Origin: Candidatus Brocadia sinica JPN1
GTDB lineage: Bacteria; Planctomycetota; Brocadiia; Brocadiales; Brocadiaceae
Length of the DNA stretch: 64,000 nucleotides
Direction of reading: 5' to 3'
Assembly (NCBI RefSeq): GCF_000949635.1
Contig: NZ_BAFN01000001.1
Coordinates: forward strand, 3,531,052 to 3,595,051
Made by a program: the position numbers and the translations under genes. The notes beneath the pieces are model-generated. The model made no database searches. It saw only the letters and a program-made list of their open reading frames with translations, and was not told where the DNA came from. Shown here piece after piece: positions 54,853 through 64,000 of this stretch. Position 1 is the first letter of the stretch, and every line of letters starts with the position of its first letter.

Positions 54853-56767
54853 ATGCATAAGTACTGGCTAATAGTTGTTATGGTACTTTTGTCGGGGATA
54901 AGTAAGTACGGTTATGCAAAGGATATGGGTTCAGAACTAAAAGACAATAGCGCAGACAGTGGTTTTTCTATAACGGAGAAAACAAACGATAGCACGATCG
55001 CCCGTTTCCGTGGAGATGGAAAGGTGGGTATCGGCACAGCTGACCCCAACGCGACACTGGATGTGTGGGGAAACATCGGGATTAACGGTATTTCCATTAT
55101 TAACAATTCCGGTCAGTGGGTTGGTGATACGACCGGGTTGGTTGGACCGGAAGGGTCTCAGGGGCCTCCAGGTCCGCAGGGGCCACACAGGGTATTCGGG
55201 TGAAACAGGAGCACAAGGCCCGCAAGGGGAACAAGGTCCCCAGGGTATGGCAGGGCCGATATGACCCATAGGGCCACAGGGGCCGCAAGGTGAAACTGGC
55301 GCGCAGGGGCCTCAATGGCTTCCGGGACCAATTGCAGGCATAACTAAGCAAATCACCTATAATGACAATGGAAATGCTGCTGGTGCTGAGGTTTATTATG
55401 ATAAAGCCAATGGTTATGTTGGTATTGGAATTGAGAATCCTAGCACCCCCTTGAATGTTGCCGGGTCTGTTTTGATAAGTGGTGCTAATAATAAATTGGT
55501 TGTGGATGGCAATGTGACTGGAAACCAGGGCGTTATTTTAGATGCTGCAAACAATATGGGAAGGATTGTATTGTCTGGTGGTGCCGGTGGTTTTATTATT
55601 GGGAGAAAAAGCGAGAGCGACGATGTTTACTTTTCTCATAATTATGGTTTAGAGCTTTCAACAGGTAATTTTCGTCCCATTACTTTAAACAGCGTAAATG
55701 TTAACGTGGGTCGGACAGAACTACCAACAACAATGCAAGTTATAGGTACCGTTAATGCTATTTCCTTTATGGGCGATGGTTCCGGGCTTACGGGAGTGAC
55801 TGTGACAGAGACAGATCCTGTTTATAGCGATAGCATTGCATCGGGGATTTCAGTTGCTGATATTGGTAACTGGAATACGGCATTTGGATGGGGGGATCAT
55901 GCTACCGCAGGATACTTAACCAGCTTTACTGAGACAGACCCCACAATTCCTGCAAGCTTGAAGGACGGAATAAGCTGGGGTGAGATTGGCAGCAGGCCTC
56001 CTAGATTGGACGATGGGGATGATGTCGGGATTACTACTGAGAGTGATCCCACAGTTCCCGCAAATTTGAAGGATGGGGTGAGTTGGGGTGAGGTATCAAG
56101 CATACCTCCTGATATTGCTGATGGTGACCAGGTTGGTATTGTTTCTGAGGTTGATCCTCAAGTGGGTACAAATACCACGAACTATGTTTCCAAATGGAAC
56201 GGTTCTCAACTTGTTACGGGAACGATCTTTGACAATGGGAATATTGGTATTGGAGTTCCAGCTCCTAATGCTAAACTTGATGTGTCGGGAGCTTGTAAAA
56301 TATCTGGTTCAGGTGATGTAGGAAGTGCACATTATGCTATTGTTAATACAACAAAAACAACTCCTGGAAGTGCATATAGATGGATTATTTATAATATGAC
56401 CGGTGTATATGGTGATAAATTAAGTTTCTGGTCTTATGATTTTACAAATCCATGTTCCGGAGGAATGTGTGATGAAAGGTTTTCCATCTATGATAATGGA
56501 GATGTTTATGTTCCCGGCAATGTCGGCATTGGTACAACAAATCCTGCACAGAAACTCCATGTAGTAAGTACTGCACCAGATGCCTCTGCTACCGGTATTG
56601 CCCATTTCGAGGCGACATCTTCCAATAACCGATATATTAAAGTCAAAGGAAGTGCTGTGGAAGCGAACTTTGGAATTGGATCATTGACTCCACACGGGTA
56701 TGCATGGTCTAACCCGCATTTTTCACAGAGGGTAATTTGTAATATCAAAAGGTTTCAAAATACATAA
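54853..56767 (+). pseudogene. Collagen-like, tail-fibre-like surface protein, broken
   Basis: Start at ATG 54853 with AAAGGAG upstream and a signal peptide (YWLIVVMVLLSGISKYGYA). Parts in order: [24 protein letters not shown], a collagen-type Gly-X-Y run ([14 protein letters not shown], then [16 protein letters not shown]), a NVAGSV-type coiled region, repeated ETDPTIPASLKDGISWGEI units and further VGIGTTNPAQKLHV units. A frameshift near 55190, a TGA at 55262 and a missing C-terminus (replaced by the IS side) break it. Its leader has the c-di-GMP riboswitch. It was probably an adhesin or sheath-like protein. Confidence 0.8.
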
Positions 56768-56819
56768 TGAGTTTGGTATCCAAGACTGATTTTTCTGCTT
56801 TTATGCATCAACATTGAAT

Positions 56820-58290
56820 ATCCTCATCGTTTTATTGATAAAAACCCGGGAGATGCTATCAAAAGGCGTATTTGGGGCGTAGCGCTCCCGTCCGGCTTAG
56901 CAATCATACTTACAATGGTAAATCTTTTTTGAACTTCAACAGAGCATTGGATACGCTTTACGAATGTTTTGAAAAGCGCGCTGAAAGACTTCTTTATAGG
57001 GATAAGCACTGGACAGGCAAACTGCGATTCTCCTTACACTCACCTTTACCTGTGCGCCAATCTTGAGCAGTTTTGTTCGGATCGTGCTGCACTGTGCTTG
57101 TGAGAATTCTGTTGAACAAAGCCCTATCCGTCTTAATTCGTTGAGTAACACATAAGCCACTGACGAGAACCACAGCCTCAGTTGATTGGCACGCATCGTC
57201 TCTGTACTTGTCCGGTCGGCAAACAAATGTAACTGCTGTTCCTTGATCCTGTTTTCCATCTCCCCCCGTGCACAATACTCTTGCTCGTAAAGACTCCTGG
57301 CATCTTTCTCCTCCGATTTTAGTGATGTTACTACAAACCGGGGATTTGGCCCCTTCTCTAAATATTCCACCTTGCCCACTACCCGACGACCCTTGGACCA
57401 ACTCTTCACCGTTTTATAGAAAAAATCTTTATACACCCTGGATGCTCTTCCTGTCTGCTCATATTGTTTTCTTGCCTCTTCCATTTCGCCTTGTATCTCT
57501 TCTTGTAATCGAGAATTCCTTGCAAGCCCAAAAAGATAGTCTACATGGTTTGCTTCACACCAACTCATGATTTCTTCCCTCGCAGACCCCGAATCGCCCC
57601 GCACCACAATTTTCACCTCAGGCCACTGGTTCCGAACGTGATTGACGACCCGCTCTATCTCCTCTTTTGCCCCTTCGCTTGCATCCACCCCTGATGTCCT
57701 TAATTTCGCACATAACAAATAGTCATCGCAAAATATGTACAAGGGTAAATAACAATACTCCCCGTAATATCCATGGAAAAAACGACCTTCCTGGCTCCCG
57801 TGTATCGGATCATCCGTCGCATCCAAATCCAAAACAATCTTGCTTCGCCTATCCTGCCCTGTCGGGTCTTTCTTCTTGCACAAAACTGCCAACAATGGGT
57901 CTATCCTCAATTGATCATGATCATTCAAGTCCTCATATCCTAACGCTATCCCATATATCCTCTGTGATAATAATTCTTCTACTGTATGCTCTATTGCGCC
58001 CTGATCCCGATAATCGGTAAAACACTTTGAAAACTCTTTCATGAAACCTCTTGCCTGTTCTAATTCTCTCAGTAACAGGCCTCCGGCGTCGGTTGTTATT
58101 TGCCCTCCATTAAATTGCGATATTACCTTCCTTCCGCTTAACCCTTGATACTCTATTGCATCTTTACACCCTGTTTTCACCTTCAACCCTCCTCTTGCTA
58201 TGTATAATCTGTTCTTTACAAACATCTTATACCATAAATATCGAGGGTTGTCTAACATATCGGTGAGAAATCCGGGCTAGAATGCAAATG
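56820..58290 (-). mobile_element. IS1380-family insertion sequence
   Basis: An insertion sequence whose transposase fills most of the span. The ends are approximate: CCCGG-containing segments at about 56846 and 58276 are in inverse orientation, but I could not define the terminal repeats or a target duplication. It lies between the broken surface-protein gene and the phage-like segment, and probably cut both. Confidence 0.7.
56936..58180 (-). CDS. IS1380-family transposase
   Basis: A 414-residue DDE transposase when begun at the GTG at 58180 (KTGCKDAIEYQGLSGRKVI); an open frame to 58258 continues upstream. Family parts: ITTDAGGLLLRELEQA, VLDLDATDDPIHGSQEGRFFHGYYGEYCYLPLYIF (in part, first Asp), KIVVRGDSGSAREEIMSWCE (second Asp) and NQLRLWFSSVAYVLLNELRRIGL (Glu region). 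It looks intact. Confidence 0.92.
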   Translation of the reverse strand: MKTGCKDAIEYQGLSGRKVISQFNGGQITTDAGGLLLRELEQARGFMKEFSKCFTDYRDQGAIEHTVEELLSQRIYGIALGYEDLNDHDQLRIDPLLAVLCKKKDPTGQDRRSKIVLDLDATDDPIHGSQEGRFFHGYYGEYCYLPLYIFCDDYLLCAKLRTSGVDASEGAKEEIERVVNHVRNQWPEVKIVVRGDSGSAREEIMSWCEANHVDYLFGLARNSRLQEEIQGEMEEARKQYEQTGRASRVYKDFFYKTVKSWSKGRRVVGKVEYLEKGPNPRFVVTSLKSEEKDARSLYEQEYCARGEMENRIKEQQLHLFADRTSTETMRANQLRLWFSSVAYVLLNELRRIGLCSTEFSQAQCSTIRTKLLKIGAQVKVSVRRIAVCLSSAYPYKEVFQRAFQNIRKAYPMLC

Positions 58291-58294
58291 GTGC

Positions 58295-58603
58295 ATGGGT
58301 ATGGCAAAAGGCGCAAAGTGTGAGAGCGAGATTTGCAAGTTAAAGGATAAATCTTTGTCATTCTTAAAGAGGATCAAAGCGCATTGCCTTGATTGCGTGG
58401 GAACTCGGCAAGAGGTTAAAAGTTGCACAGGGAAATTACTATTTGAGGATCGTCTTTGTTATCTGCATCCTTACCGGTTTGGACACAATCCAAGACAAAG
58501 GGGTATTGGCAACCCAAGATTTGCCAAAAAACCCCAAAGAAATGATATGTTTTCAGGGGTAAAAAACGTTTCGGAGTTGACTGGTAGTGGTTTAGGTCGA
58601 TGA
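58295..58603 (+). CDS. Phage-type Cys-rich small protein
   Basis: A 102-residue protein: KRIKAHCLDCVGTRQEVKSCTGKLLFEDRLCYLHPYRFGHNP (in part). The C-x2-C...C...CxLHPYRxGxNP pattern is typical of small phage and prophage proteins of unknown role and may bind a metal. It begins the decayed phage-like segment right of the IS. Confidence 0.6.
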   Translation: MGMAKGAKCESEICKLKDKSLSFLKRIKAHCLDCVGTRQEVKSCTGKLLFEDRLCYLHPYRFGHNPRQRGIGNPRFAKKPQRNDMFSGVKNVSELTGSGLGR

Positions 58604-58639
58604 GTTTAACAGGAAGGGCAATTGGAGGGGGGTAGAGTA

Positions 58640-59478
58640 ATGGGTTGCAGAACATTAAAACCGCCGATTAATCGTTTTGGTGGAAAGTTTTTTTGCGTAG
58701 TTGGCTATCAGGGTTAATACCAGAACATATTTCGTATGTGGAACCCTTTTGCGGGGCTGGGCATTTGTTGTTTGCCAAAGAACCTTCACAGGTAAAGGTC
58801 ATAAACGACATTAATAACCACTTGGTAAACTTCTTCAAGGTTATTCAGAATTCTGGGAAATGCCAAATGTTGACTAACCTTTTAAACTATATGCCATACA
58901 GTCGAACCCTTTGGCAAGAGATAAGAACAAACTGGAAGAAAGGGAATATCCCAAGTGATCCCGTAGAGGCATCAGCGCAATGGTTTTATCTGAATCGAAC
59001 ATGCTTTTCAGGGGATCAGAATCGTGGCGGTTTTGCAGCGCCTTCGGTGACTGGTCGTAATCCTGTCCAGAGTTTTAGGAATGCTATTGAAGGTCTAACA
59101 GACATTGCAGAGAGATTACGGAGCGTTTGCATTGAGTCTTTAGATTATGCGGAATGTATCAAGCGGTATGATTCAGAAGCTACCCTGTTTTATTGCGATC
59201 CGCCTTATTGGGACGCGGAGGACTATTACGGCGATTCTTTTAGCCAGGGCGACCACCATATCCTTGCGGAACTGTTGTGCAGGGTAAAAGGCAAGGTGAT
59301 GCTGACCCACTATGCCAACAAGCTGTATGACAGGTTATATGAGGGTTGGTATCGATATGAGTATCAATCGTTCAAGGGAAGTCATAAATCGACCGGTGAA
59401 TCAAAGCCAAGAACCGTTGAGGTATTGTACACGAACTTTGAACCTGCAAGAACAGCAAACTTTTTGGAGGCAAACTAA
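58640..59478 (+). pseudogene. Dam-type D12 adenine methyltransferase, frameshifted
   Basis: The start MGCRTLKPPINRFGGKFF is followed by a shift at T7 (58688-58694; eight T would keep the frame) to LRSWLSGLIPEHISYVEPFCGAGHLLF, motif I (EPFCGAG) of D12-class N6-adenine methylases. The catalytic DPPY motif is CDPPYWDAEDYYGD. The 261-residue tail is open. It is a phage-type methylase that could protect DNA; a sequencing error could account for the shift. Confidence 0.82.
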
Positions 59479-59579
59479 TGAGATTATTTCCATATGCGGA
59501 TTACCTTATTTGGCTGATAGGTTTTGAGGCAATCAGGGCGGTATGCTGGATGATCTGGACGGGGTTGCAATGGCATTAA
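59478..59579 (+). CDS. Small membrane ORF behind the methylase
   Basis: A 33-residue ORF, MRLFPYADYLIWLIGFEA to QWH, overlapping the methylase stop as TAATG. One hydrophobic helix. Coupling supports it; no family is recognised. Confidence 0.4.
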   Translation: MRLFPYADYLIWLIGFEAIRAVCWMIWTGLQWH

Positions 59580-59677
59580 TGCGTATGCTTAGAGTGCTTC
59601 TGGCTATATTTCAACCAAGCAAGGAAAATAAGGCAAGACACAATCACTATGGCGTAAATAATTCCAAGTCCTGTCAT
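59576..59677 (-). CDS. Small membrane ORF, minus strand
   Basis: A 33-residue ORF (MTGLGIIYAIVIVSCLIFLAW) whose ATG overlaps the stop of the next minus-strand gene (ATGA). One membrane helix. It may be a phage holin- or spanin-like piece, but nothing proves it. Confidence 0.4.
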   Translation of the reverse strand: MTGLGIIYAIVIVSCLIFLAWLKYSQKHSKHTH

Positions 59678-59867
59678 TTTTCTGCCTCCTGTTTATCAAT
59701 AACGAGACCAACGAGAACCGGGATTATGGTTGCTATTATCCCAACAATCAATATCCAGTATTTTAAATTAGCAGGATTTGCAAATTGAGCTACCACTAAG
59801 GCAGCAAAATCAATCTTGGCTATATCGTAAAAGAATTTGGCAAGATTGGCTTTTGTTTCTCATTCAT
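59674..59867 (-). pseudogene. Small two-helix membrane protein, frameshifted
   Basis: MNEKQK joins to ANLAKFFYDIAKIDFAALVV after one missing A in CAAAAG (about 59848-59852). The rest, ANPANLKYWILIVGIIATIIPVLVGLVIDKQ, is two membrane helices, similar in pattern to small DUF6722-type proteins. The loss could be a sequencing error. Confidence 0.5.
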
Positions 59868-60087
59868 ACGTCTTATAGAATAATACCAATTTTACCAAAA
59901 CACGTCAACAGGTGAAAAGTACTTGACAATGGTCAAGAGGTGCGGTAGTACGTACGACCATTAATAACGGCGTGGTCAGGACGCTATTTGATATGTGCCT
60001 AGGAAACCGGGCAACAAGGGCAATGGGCTGTGGGACCTGACCTCCCGCGGCTTGTTGTCCTTTTTTGTTGCGTTGAAAGAGGGTTGT

Positions 60088-60321
60088 ATGGCAGATAAGG
60101 TATTGAGTATTAACCAGCAAGACGAGATTGGCTTGAGGGTCAATTTTCTGAAAGAGGTGTTCCATATTTTGAGTGAAGCAACACCTTTAAAAAACCTAAC
60201 ACTAGGAGATTTTGAGACAATGTTGTGGGATGCAGAGCGCAAACTTATGGAGGTCAAAGACATCCTTAGCGGAAAAGACATTGTCAGGCAAGACGCAGAG
60301 GTGATGGTTGGGATAAGCTGA
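60088..60321 (+). CDS. Small phage-type hypothetical protein
   Basis: A 77-residue ORF (MADKVLSINQQDEIGLRVNF) with GAGGG eight bases before the ATG; an in-frame upstream extension to 59995 is not supported. Helical and charged, no known family. It overlaps the start of the integrase remnant by 19 bases. Confidence 0.5.
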   Translation: MADKVLSINQQDEIGLRVNFLKEVFHILSEATPLKNLTLGDFETMLWDAERKLMEVKDILSGKDIVRQDAEVMVGIS

Positions 60322-61308
60322 CAGACACAGAAGTTAACTTAGGCGCTGGACGGAGCGCAAAACGGCTGGCTATGTTTATTGGCGACCGGGAACGTGGCAA
60401 ACTGAATCTACCAAAGAAGAAGGTCATTCCGACCTTAGCGGAATATTCTAAGACATACCTTGAATTATACAAAGGTGCTAAAGAAAATACCCTTGGTGCC
60501 AGGAAAAGGGCTGTAAGTGTTCTTGTGGAATACCTGGGAAGTTATCACCTTGATAAAATCACGGCATTTGTAATAGAAAAATTCAGGATTGAGCGTAAAG
60601 AGAAAGACCAGGTTAAGGACGGCACAATTAACGATGACGTATCTGCCTTAAACCACATCTTTGGCAAGGCAATCAAAGAAGGTATTCTTGATAAAAACCC
60701 ATGCAAAGACATTAAAAAACTAAAGGTTGCTCAATCCAGAGACCGGGTATTAAGCGCCGAAGAAATAGCCCTACTTCTCAATAAACTGGAAAGCAAAGGA
60801 CGTTTCATGGTATTGGTAGGTCTCTTTACCGGTATGCGTCTTGGTGAAGTGTTGCGCTTAAAATGGGCGGATATTGACTTTGCCAGAGGCTTGATAATGT
60901 TCGTTCAGAGCAAGACCAATAAACAAGTTACTGTCCCACTTTCAAGCTACCTGGCCGATGAATTAACGAAATACAAAGAAGGCCATACAGAAGAAAGGCT
61001 GTTTGAAAGCAAAGAAATAACCAATGCTGTAGTGATTCGATACAGTGAATATTTTAGCGGGTTGTTTAAGGAACTTGGTATTGATAATTTCACATTCCAT
61101 AACCTCAGACATTCATTTGCAAGCTTACAGGGCGACATCGGGACAGGCGCTACGTGACGCAAAACATGCTAGGACATAGCAAGTCGACATGACCTTAAGA
61201 TATTCCCACATCGGACTAGGCAGCAAGAAAAGAGCGGTACAGGCACTAACAGATCATGTTTTAGGCATGAGTGAAAAGGCTGTTTTACCTTTGGCAGCGC
61301 AAGTGTAA
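60303..61308 (+). pseudogene. Tyrosine integrase, broken at both ends
   Basis: The frame runs without a start codon from DGWDKLTDTEVNLGAGRSAKRL to NLRHSFASLQG (61157), with GLFTGMRLGEVLRLKW and HNLRHSFA as catalytic blocks. The C-terminus needs two more shifts: VTQNMLGHSKST and then MTLRYSHIGLGSKKRAVQAL with the nucleophile Tyr. The N-terminal arm-binding part is missing. It is the integrase of the decayed phage-like segment. Confidence 0.82.
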
Positions 61309-61417
61309 GGTTCAGAGAAAGTACGACATGACCAGACACCACAATTTGTATGTTGTTAGCAATCAAAGATTTATGGAATTTCCCAAAGTATTAGTCAATT
61401 ATTTATTTAACGCTGTG

Positions 61418-62023
61418 CTACGCCAACAAATCAATGCCTCGGTTGGCCAACGTATCGGCAATGACATTTTCCTCCCTGCGTACATGTTGAATCTTCCACG
61501 TGGGTATTTTACATAGGAGTTTCATAAGTTCATTATAGAGAGGCAGGATGTTTGGGCTCTTTACACGATATTCACCGTTAAGTTGTCGAACCAGGAGTTC
61601 GCTGTCAGTCTTAAAGATGACTTTTTTAGCAGCATAGGCAATTGCCTTTTGGGCTGCAAATATCATCGCCTGATATTCAGCAACATTATTTGTAGATTCT
61701 CCGATAAATCTGCATACATCCTCAACAAGACAATAATCCTTATCGAATATGGCTACACCAATACCTGCCTTACCCGGATTTCCCCTTGATGCTCCATCGG
61801 TATGGATGATAAGTTCACGAAAACCTTCCTGTCTGTATTGAGGCATATCGTCATGTGGCAGGCAAATATCAACCCGTTTCTTCCCTTTCTTCGTTTCCAA
61901 GATTTCGTGAAAAAGTTCATCGATTACTTCTTTGGTAGCTGCGGGATTTTCCTTTGTCAATTTTTCTATGTCGAGGTATCTCAATATTAATGCCACTAAT
62001 TCCTGCAAAGATATATTTTTCAT
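61418..62023 (-). CDS. RNase HI-like protein
   Basis: A 201-residue protein. The last ~135 residues are an RNase H fold with the catalytic carboxylates in IIHTDGASRGNPGKAGIG, NVAEYQAMI, KTDSELLVRQL and EENVIADTLAN. The first ~65 residues are a helical addition (ENPAATKEVIDELFHEILETKKG in part). It degrades RNA in RNA-DNA hybrids; the extension is an unusual addition. Confidence 0.92.
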   Translation of the reverse strand: MKNISLQELVALILRYLDIEKLTKENPAATKEVIDELFHEILETKKGKKRVDICLPHDDMPQYRQEGFRELIIHTDGASRGNPGKAGIGVAIFDKDYCLVEDVCRFIGESTNNVAEYQAMIFAAQKAIAYAAKKVIFKTDSELLVRQLNGEYRVKSPNILPLYNELMKLLCKIPTWKIQHVRREENVIADTLANRGIDLLA

Positions 62024-62313
62024 ATATGACGACTCCTTAATGAAGTATTGAAAACTTATAACACATTTTAAAAATCAATTCTACGAATAGCAAACGTTTT
62101 AAACTACGCATTCCTGTTTATAAATAATTGGCTTTTTTCTTGAAACGATGCACATTTCAACGTAACATGAATAGCAATTAACGTTTCAGGAATGACAGGA
62201 AACTATCTGGCAACAACCATTGTAAGGAGACGATCATACCCAACTTGCAACACATTGCCTTTCTGCAACTCTTCTGAGCTAAAGGCTCATCAAGTTTTTA
62301 GAACAAATTCTCT
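62024..62313. other. Upstream region of the V/A-type ATPase operon
   Basis: About 290 bases with no gene. AT-rich boxes such as TTATAAATAA (62120-62130) may be a promoter, and ACGTTTCAGGAA repeats near 62090 and 62192. An inverted relation with 62099 is weak. Confidence 0.4.
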
Positions 62314-62628
62314 ATGAGCAACCATCTTATCGCAGAAATACTGGAAATCGAGTCAGAAGCGAACACTATTGTGAGGGATGCCAAACAAAAAGCAGAGAAG
62401 ATTATTGCCGATATTCACCATGAGATTGGATGTATGAAAGCAACCCTTGAAAATGAATACCGTCAAAAGCTAGAGATATTAAAATCAAAGACCCTCGATT
62501 TACAAAAATCAGAAGAAGAACGTCTGAGAAATGAATTTGAATTGTATAAAGAGAAACTTTTCCATATGAACAATCAAATCATGGAAGATGCTGTTGATTG
62601 GATAGTAAAACACATTTACGAGAGTTAG
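62314..62628 (+). CDS. V/A-type ATPase stalk-like subunit (G/H type)
   Basis: A 104-residue helical protein (NHLIAEILEIESEANTIVRDAKQKAEKIIADI, in part, then long charged coiled coil with LENEYRQKLEILKSKT). This is the pattern of the peripheral-stalk subunit (NtpF/AhaH) of V/A-type ATPases. The next gene codes for subunit I, one base later, so the assignment is supported by context. Confidence 0.8.
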   Translation: MSNHLIAEILEIESEANTIVRDAKQKAEKIIADIHHEIGCMKATLENEYRQKLEILKSKTLDLQKSEEERLRNEFELYKEKLFHMNNQIMEDAVDWIVKHIYES

Positions 62629-62629
62629 T

Positions 62630-64000
62630 ATGGCTATTGAAAAGGTTAATAAAGTGACCATTCTACTCCCCGAAAAGGATGCGCATCAGTTTCTCAATCA
62701 ACTCTATTACTGGAATATCGTTCATATTACAGACACTTTTACCCAACTCCACAATTCGATTATTCCATCCTTTCAAAGATTTCCCACCACTTTTAATGAT
62801 ATAGAGAAGAATATTCAGAAACTTAATACCATCTTTTCCACTCTTAAAACATTCGCCCCAAAAAAGAAAAGCTTTGTTGAAGGTATCTTTCCCATTCCAT
62901 TGCAAATTACCCGTAAGGAATTGGCTCAAACACTTTCTCGTATAAATATTAATTCTCTCTTTGAGGAATGCCGGAGCCGATACGAAACATACTTAAGCCT
63001 TCAAAAAAGACAGAAACAATTAAAGGAAGAATTGGACATACTCACAGATTTTTTACCCTTGTCATTTGAATTTACTCAACTCAGAAGCATTAAGAACGTC
63101 TCCTTCTTTTACTGTCAGGCATCTGAGGCTCGATGGAACCGGTTTTTAAGAGATGCAGCAGCCAGTGAATTTCTCACGTGGCAGATTGTTTCAAAGACTA
63201 AAAAAAAATTGAAAATCCTTCTTGCATACTTAAATAACGATAAAGATGACGCGCTCAGGATTCTTGCAAAATTCGGTTTTAAGGAGATACCCTTTCCAAT
63301 CCTATCGGGTAATATAAAAGACCGTAGTGATGAATTAGCACTGGAAATGTCTCATGTGATTCAAGAGCGAGAGCAAATTCGCTGTCGTATCCTTGAGCTA
63401 TCCGGGGAATGGCGTTCTCTGGAGATACTCCTGGGATACTGGGAAAACGAAAGAAATAAGATCCATACACAGCATAGGTGTGTCATATCAAAAAGGGTCT
63501 TTGTGTTAATTGGATACGTCAAAATAACAGATACGCTTAAACTCGACATGTTACTCCACGGCAAATTTCCACAGGCATCGGTTGTTTATGAAGAACCTTC
63601 AGCGATCGATAAAGTACCCGTCTCCATTACGTTAAATAGATTCTTCAAACCTGCCCAATTATTGATAAACATGTTTGGATTACCCAATTATTTTACTTTT
63701 GACCCAACGCCCTTTGTGATGATATCCTTTCTCATCTTCTTTGGGCTCTGTTTTGGCGATGTATTTTACGGAGTGTTTTTAACGGCTTTTTCCGCATGGA
63801 TGGCCAGGAAATATAAATCATCTGAAGCATTTTCCAACTTCTTGAAACTCTTCCTTTATGCTGGTATTAGCACGATGATTTTTGGTGCCATTACCGGTGG
63901 TTGGGCTGGAGATCTCTATAATCCAATGTATCTAGGCGAGAATAACCCTTTACTAAAAATAAAAGAAAGGCTGACACTATTAGACCCTCTCTCAAAACCT
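62630..64000 (+). CDS. V/A-type ATPase subunit I, partial
   Basis: The frame starts at ATG 62630, one base after the previous stop, and runs past the window end. The ~450 visible residues have the subunit a/I layout: a long soluble coiled N-terminal half (MAIEKVNKVTILLPEKDAHQFLNQL), then the membrane half (ITLNRFFKPAQLLINMFGLP, FDPTPFVMISFLIFFGLCFGDVFYGVFL, AGISTMIFGAITGGWAGDLY). It holds the proton or Na+ channel. The missing end lies beyond the window. Confidence 0.92.
   Translation, partial: MAIEKVNKVTILLPEKDAHQFLNQLYYWNIVHITDTFTQLHNSIIPSFQRFPTTFNDIEKNIQKLNTIFSTLKTFAPKKKSFVEGIFPIPLQITRKELAQTLSRININSLFEECRSRYETYLSLQKRQKQLKEELDILTDFLPLSFEFTQLRSIKNVSFFYCQASEARWNRFLRDAAASEFLTWQIVSKTKKKLKILLAYLNNDKDDALRILAKFGFKEIPFPILSGNIKDRSDELALEMSHVIQEREQIRCRILELSGEWRSLEILLGYWENERNKIHTQHRCVISKRVFVLIGYVKITDTLKLDMLLHGKFPQASVVYEEPSAIDKVPVSITLNRFFKPAQLLINMFGLPNYFTFDPTPFVMISFLIFFGLCFGDVFYGVFLTAFSAWMARKYKSSEAFSNFLKLFLYAGISTMIFGAITGGWAGDLYNPMYLGENNPLLKIKERLTLLDPLSKP

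Noticed and set aside
57268-58020. Plus-strand ORFs inside the transposase
   Set aside because: They are antisense shadows of a well-supported IS1380 transposase gene.

Overview
The window is about 64 kb of a bacterial chromosome of moderate G+C with strong housekeeping anchors (YebC, FtsH, tRNA-Pro, exonuclease III, V/A-type ATPase). Tandem TPR proteins, TonB/c-di-GMP signalling, duplicated CzcA-type RND pumps, a V/A-type ATPase and many dispersed palindromic repeats would fit a Brocadiales-like (anammox) planctomycete. That is an inference from overall impression: no diagnostic hydrazine or annamox gene lies in the window.

Layout. (1) 1-3770: end of a TPR protein, yebC, ftsH. (2) 3771-19580: a complete tRNA-Pro(GGG) whose 3' part is the left attachment site of a ~15.7 kb integrative element; the 65-bp core recurs exactly at 19516-19580. 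The element carries its own integrase, two excisionase-like HTH proteins, a Mor-type activator, a sigma factor, two further tyrosine recombinases, a GemA-like protein, a dense iteron-like array, a CHC2-Toprim-helicase replication protein, a divergent recombinase/RHH switch, two or three toxin-antitoxin modules and an orphan tail tape-measure gene. No capsid, portal or terminase was seen, so it is more like a replicating integrative element or phage satellite/remnant than a full prophage. Just outside attR lies the 3' end of a second integrase, the scar of an earlier element at the same tRNA. (3) 19996-26402: TonB-dependent receptor, periplasmic binding protein (frameshifted), GGDEF-EAL protein and a C39-like secreted protein. 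(4) 26413-38289: ABC-2 exporter, MsrA, broken glycosyltransferase, DUF364 protein, flavodiiron protein, exonuclease III, PP2C phosphatase, esterase, internally deleted aldo/keto reductase, TauE/SafE permease, variant Ser/Thr kinase. (5) 38428-53668: a Cache-HAMP-PAS-PAS sensor, then two CzcCBA-like heavy-metal RND systems with a YnfA-like protein and a lipoprotein between them. (6) 53669-61308: accessory region with a long-hairpin repeat, a c-di-GMP-I riboswitch carrying eight CAG triplets and ending in an intrinsic terminator, a broken collagen-like surface protein gene, an IS1380-family element, and a decayed phage-like segment (Dam-type methylase, small ORFs, integrase). (7) 61418-64000: RNase H-like gene and the start of a V/A-type ATPase operon, cut by the window end.

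How it fits together. The most coherent themes are an integrative element with its own replication and transcription factors, and a c-di-GMP axis: a membrane GGDEF-EAL protein next to an outer-membrane receptor, and a c-di-GMP riboswitch 29 kb away ahead of a surface-protein gene. Several genes are broken at homopolymers (22542, 58688, 59850), so part of the apparent decay could be sequencing error.
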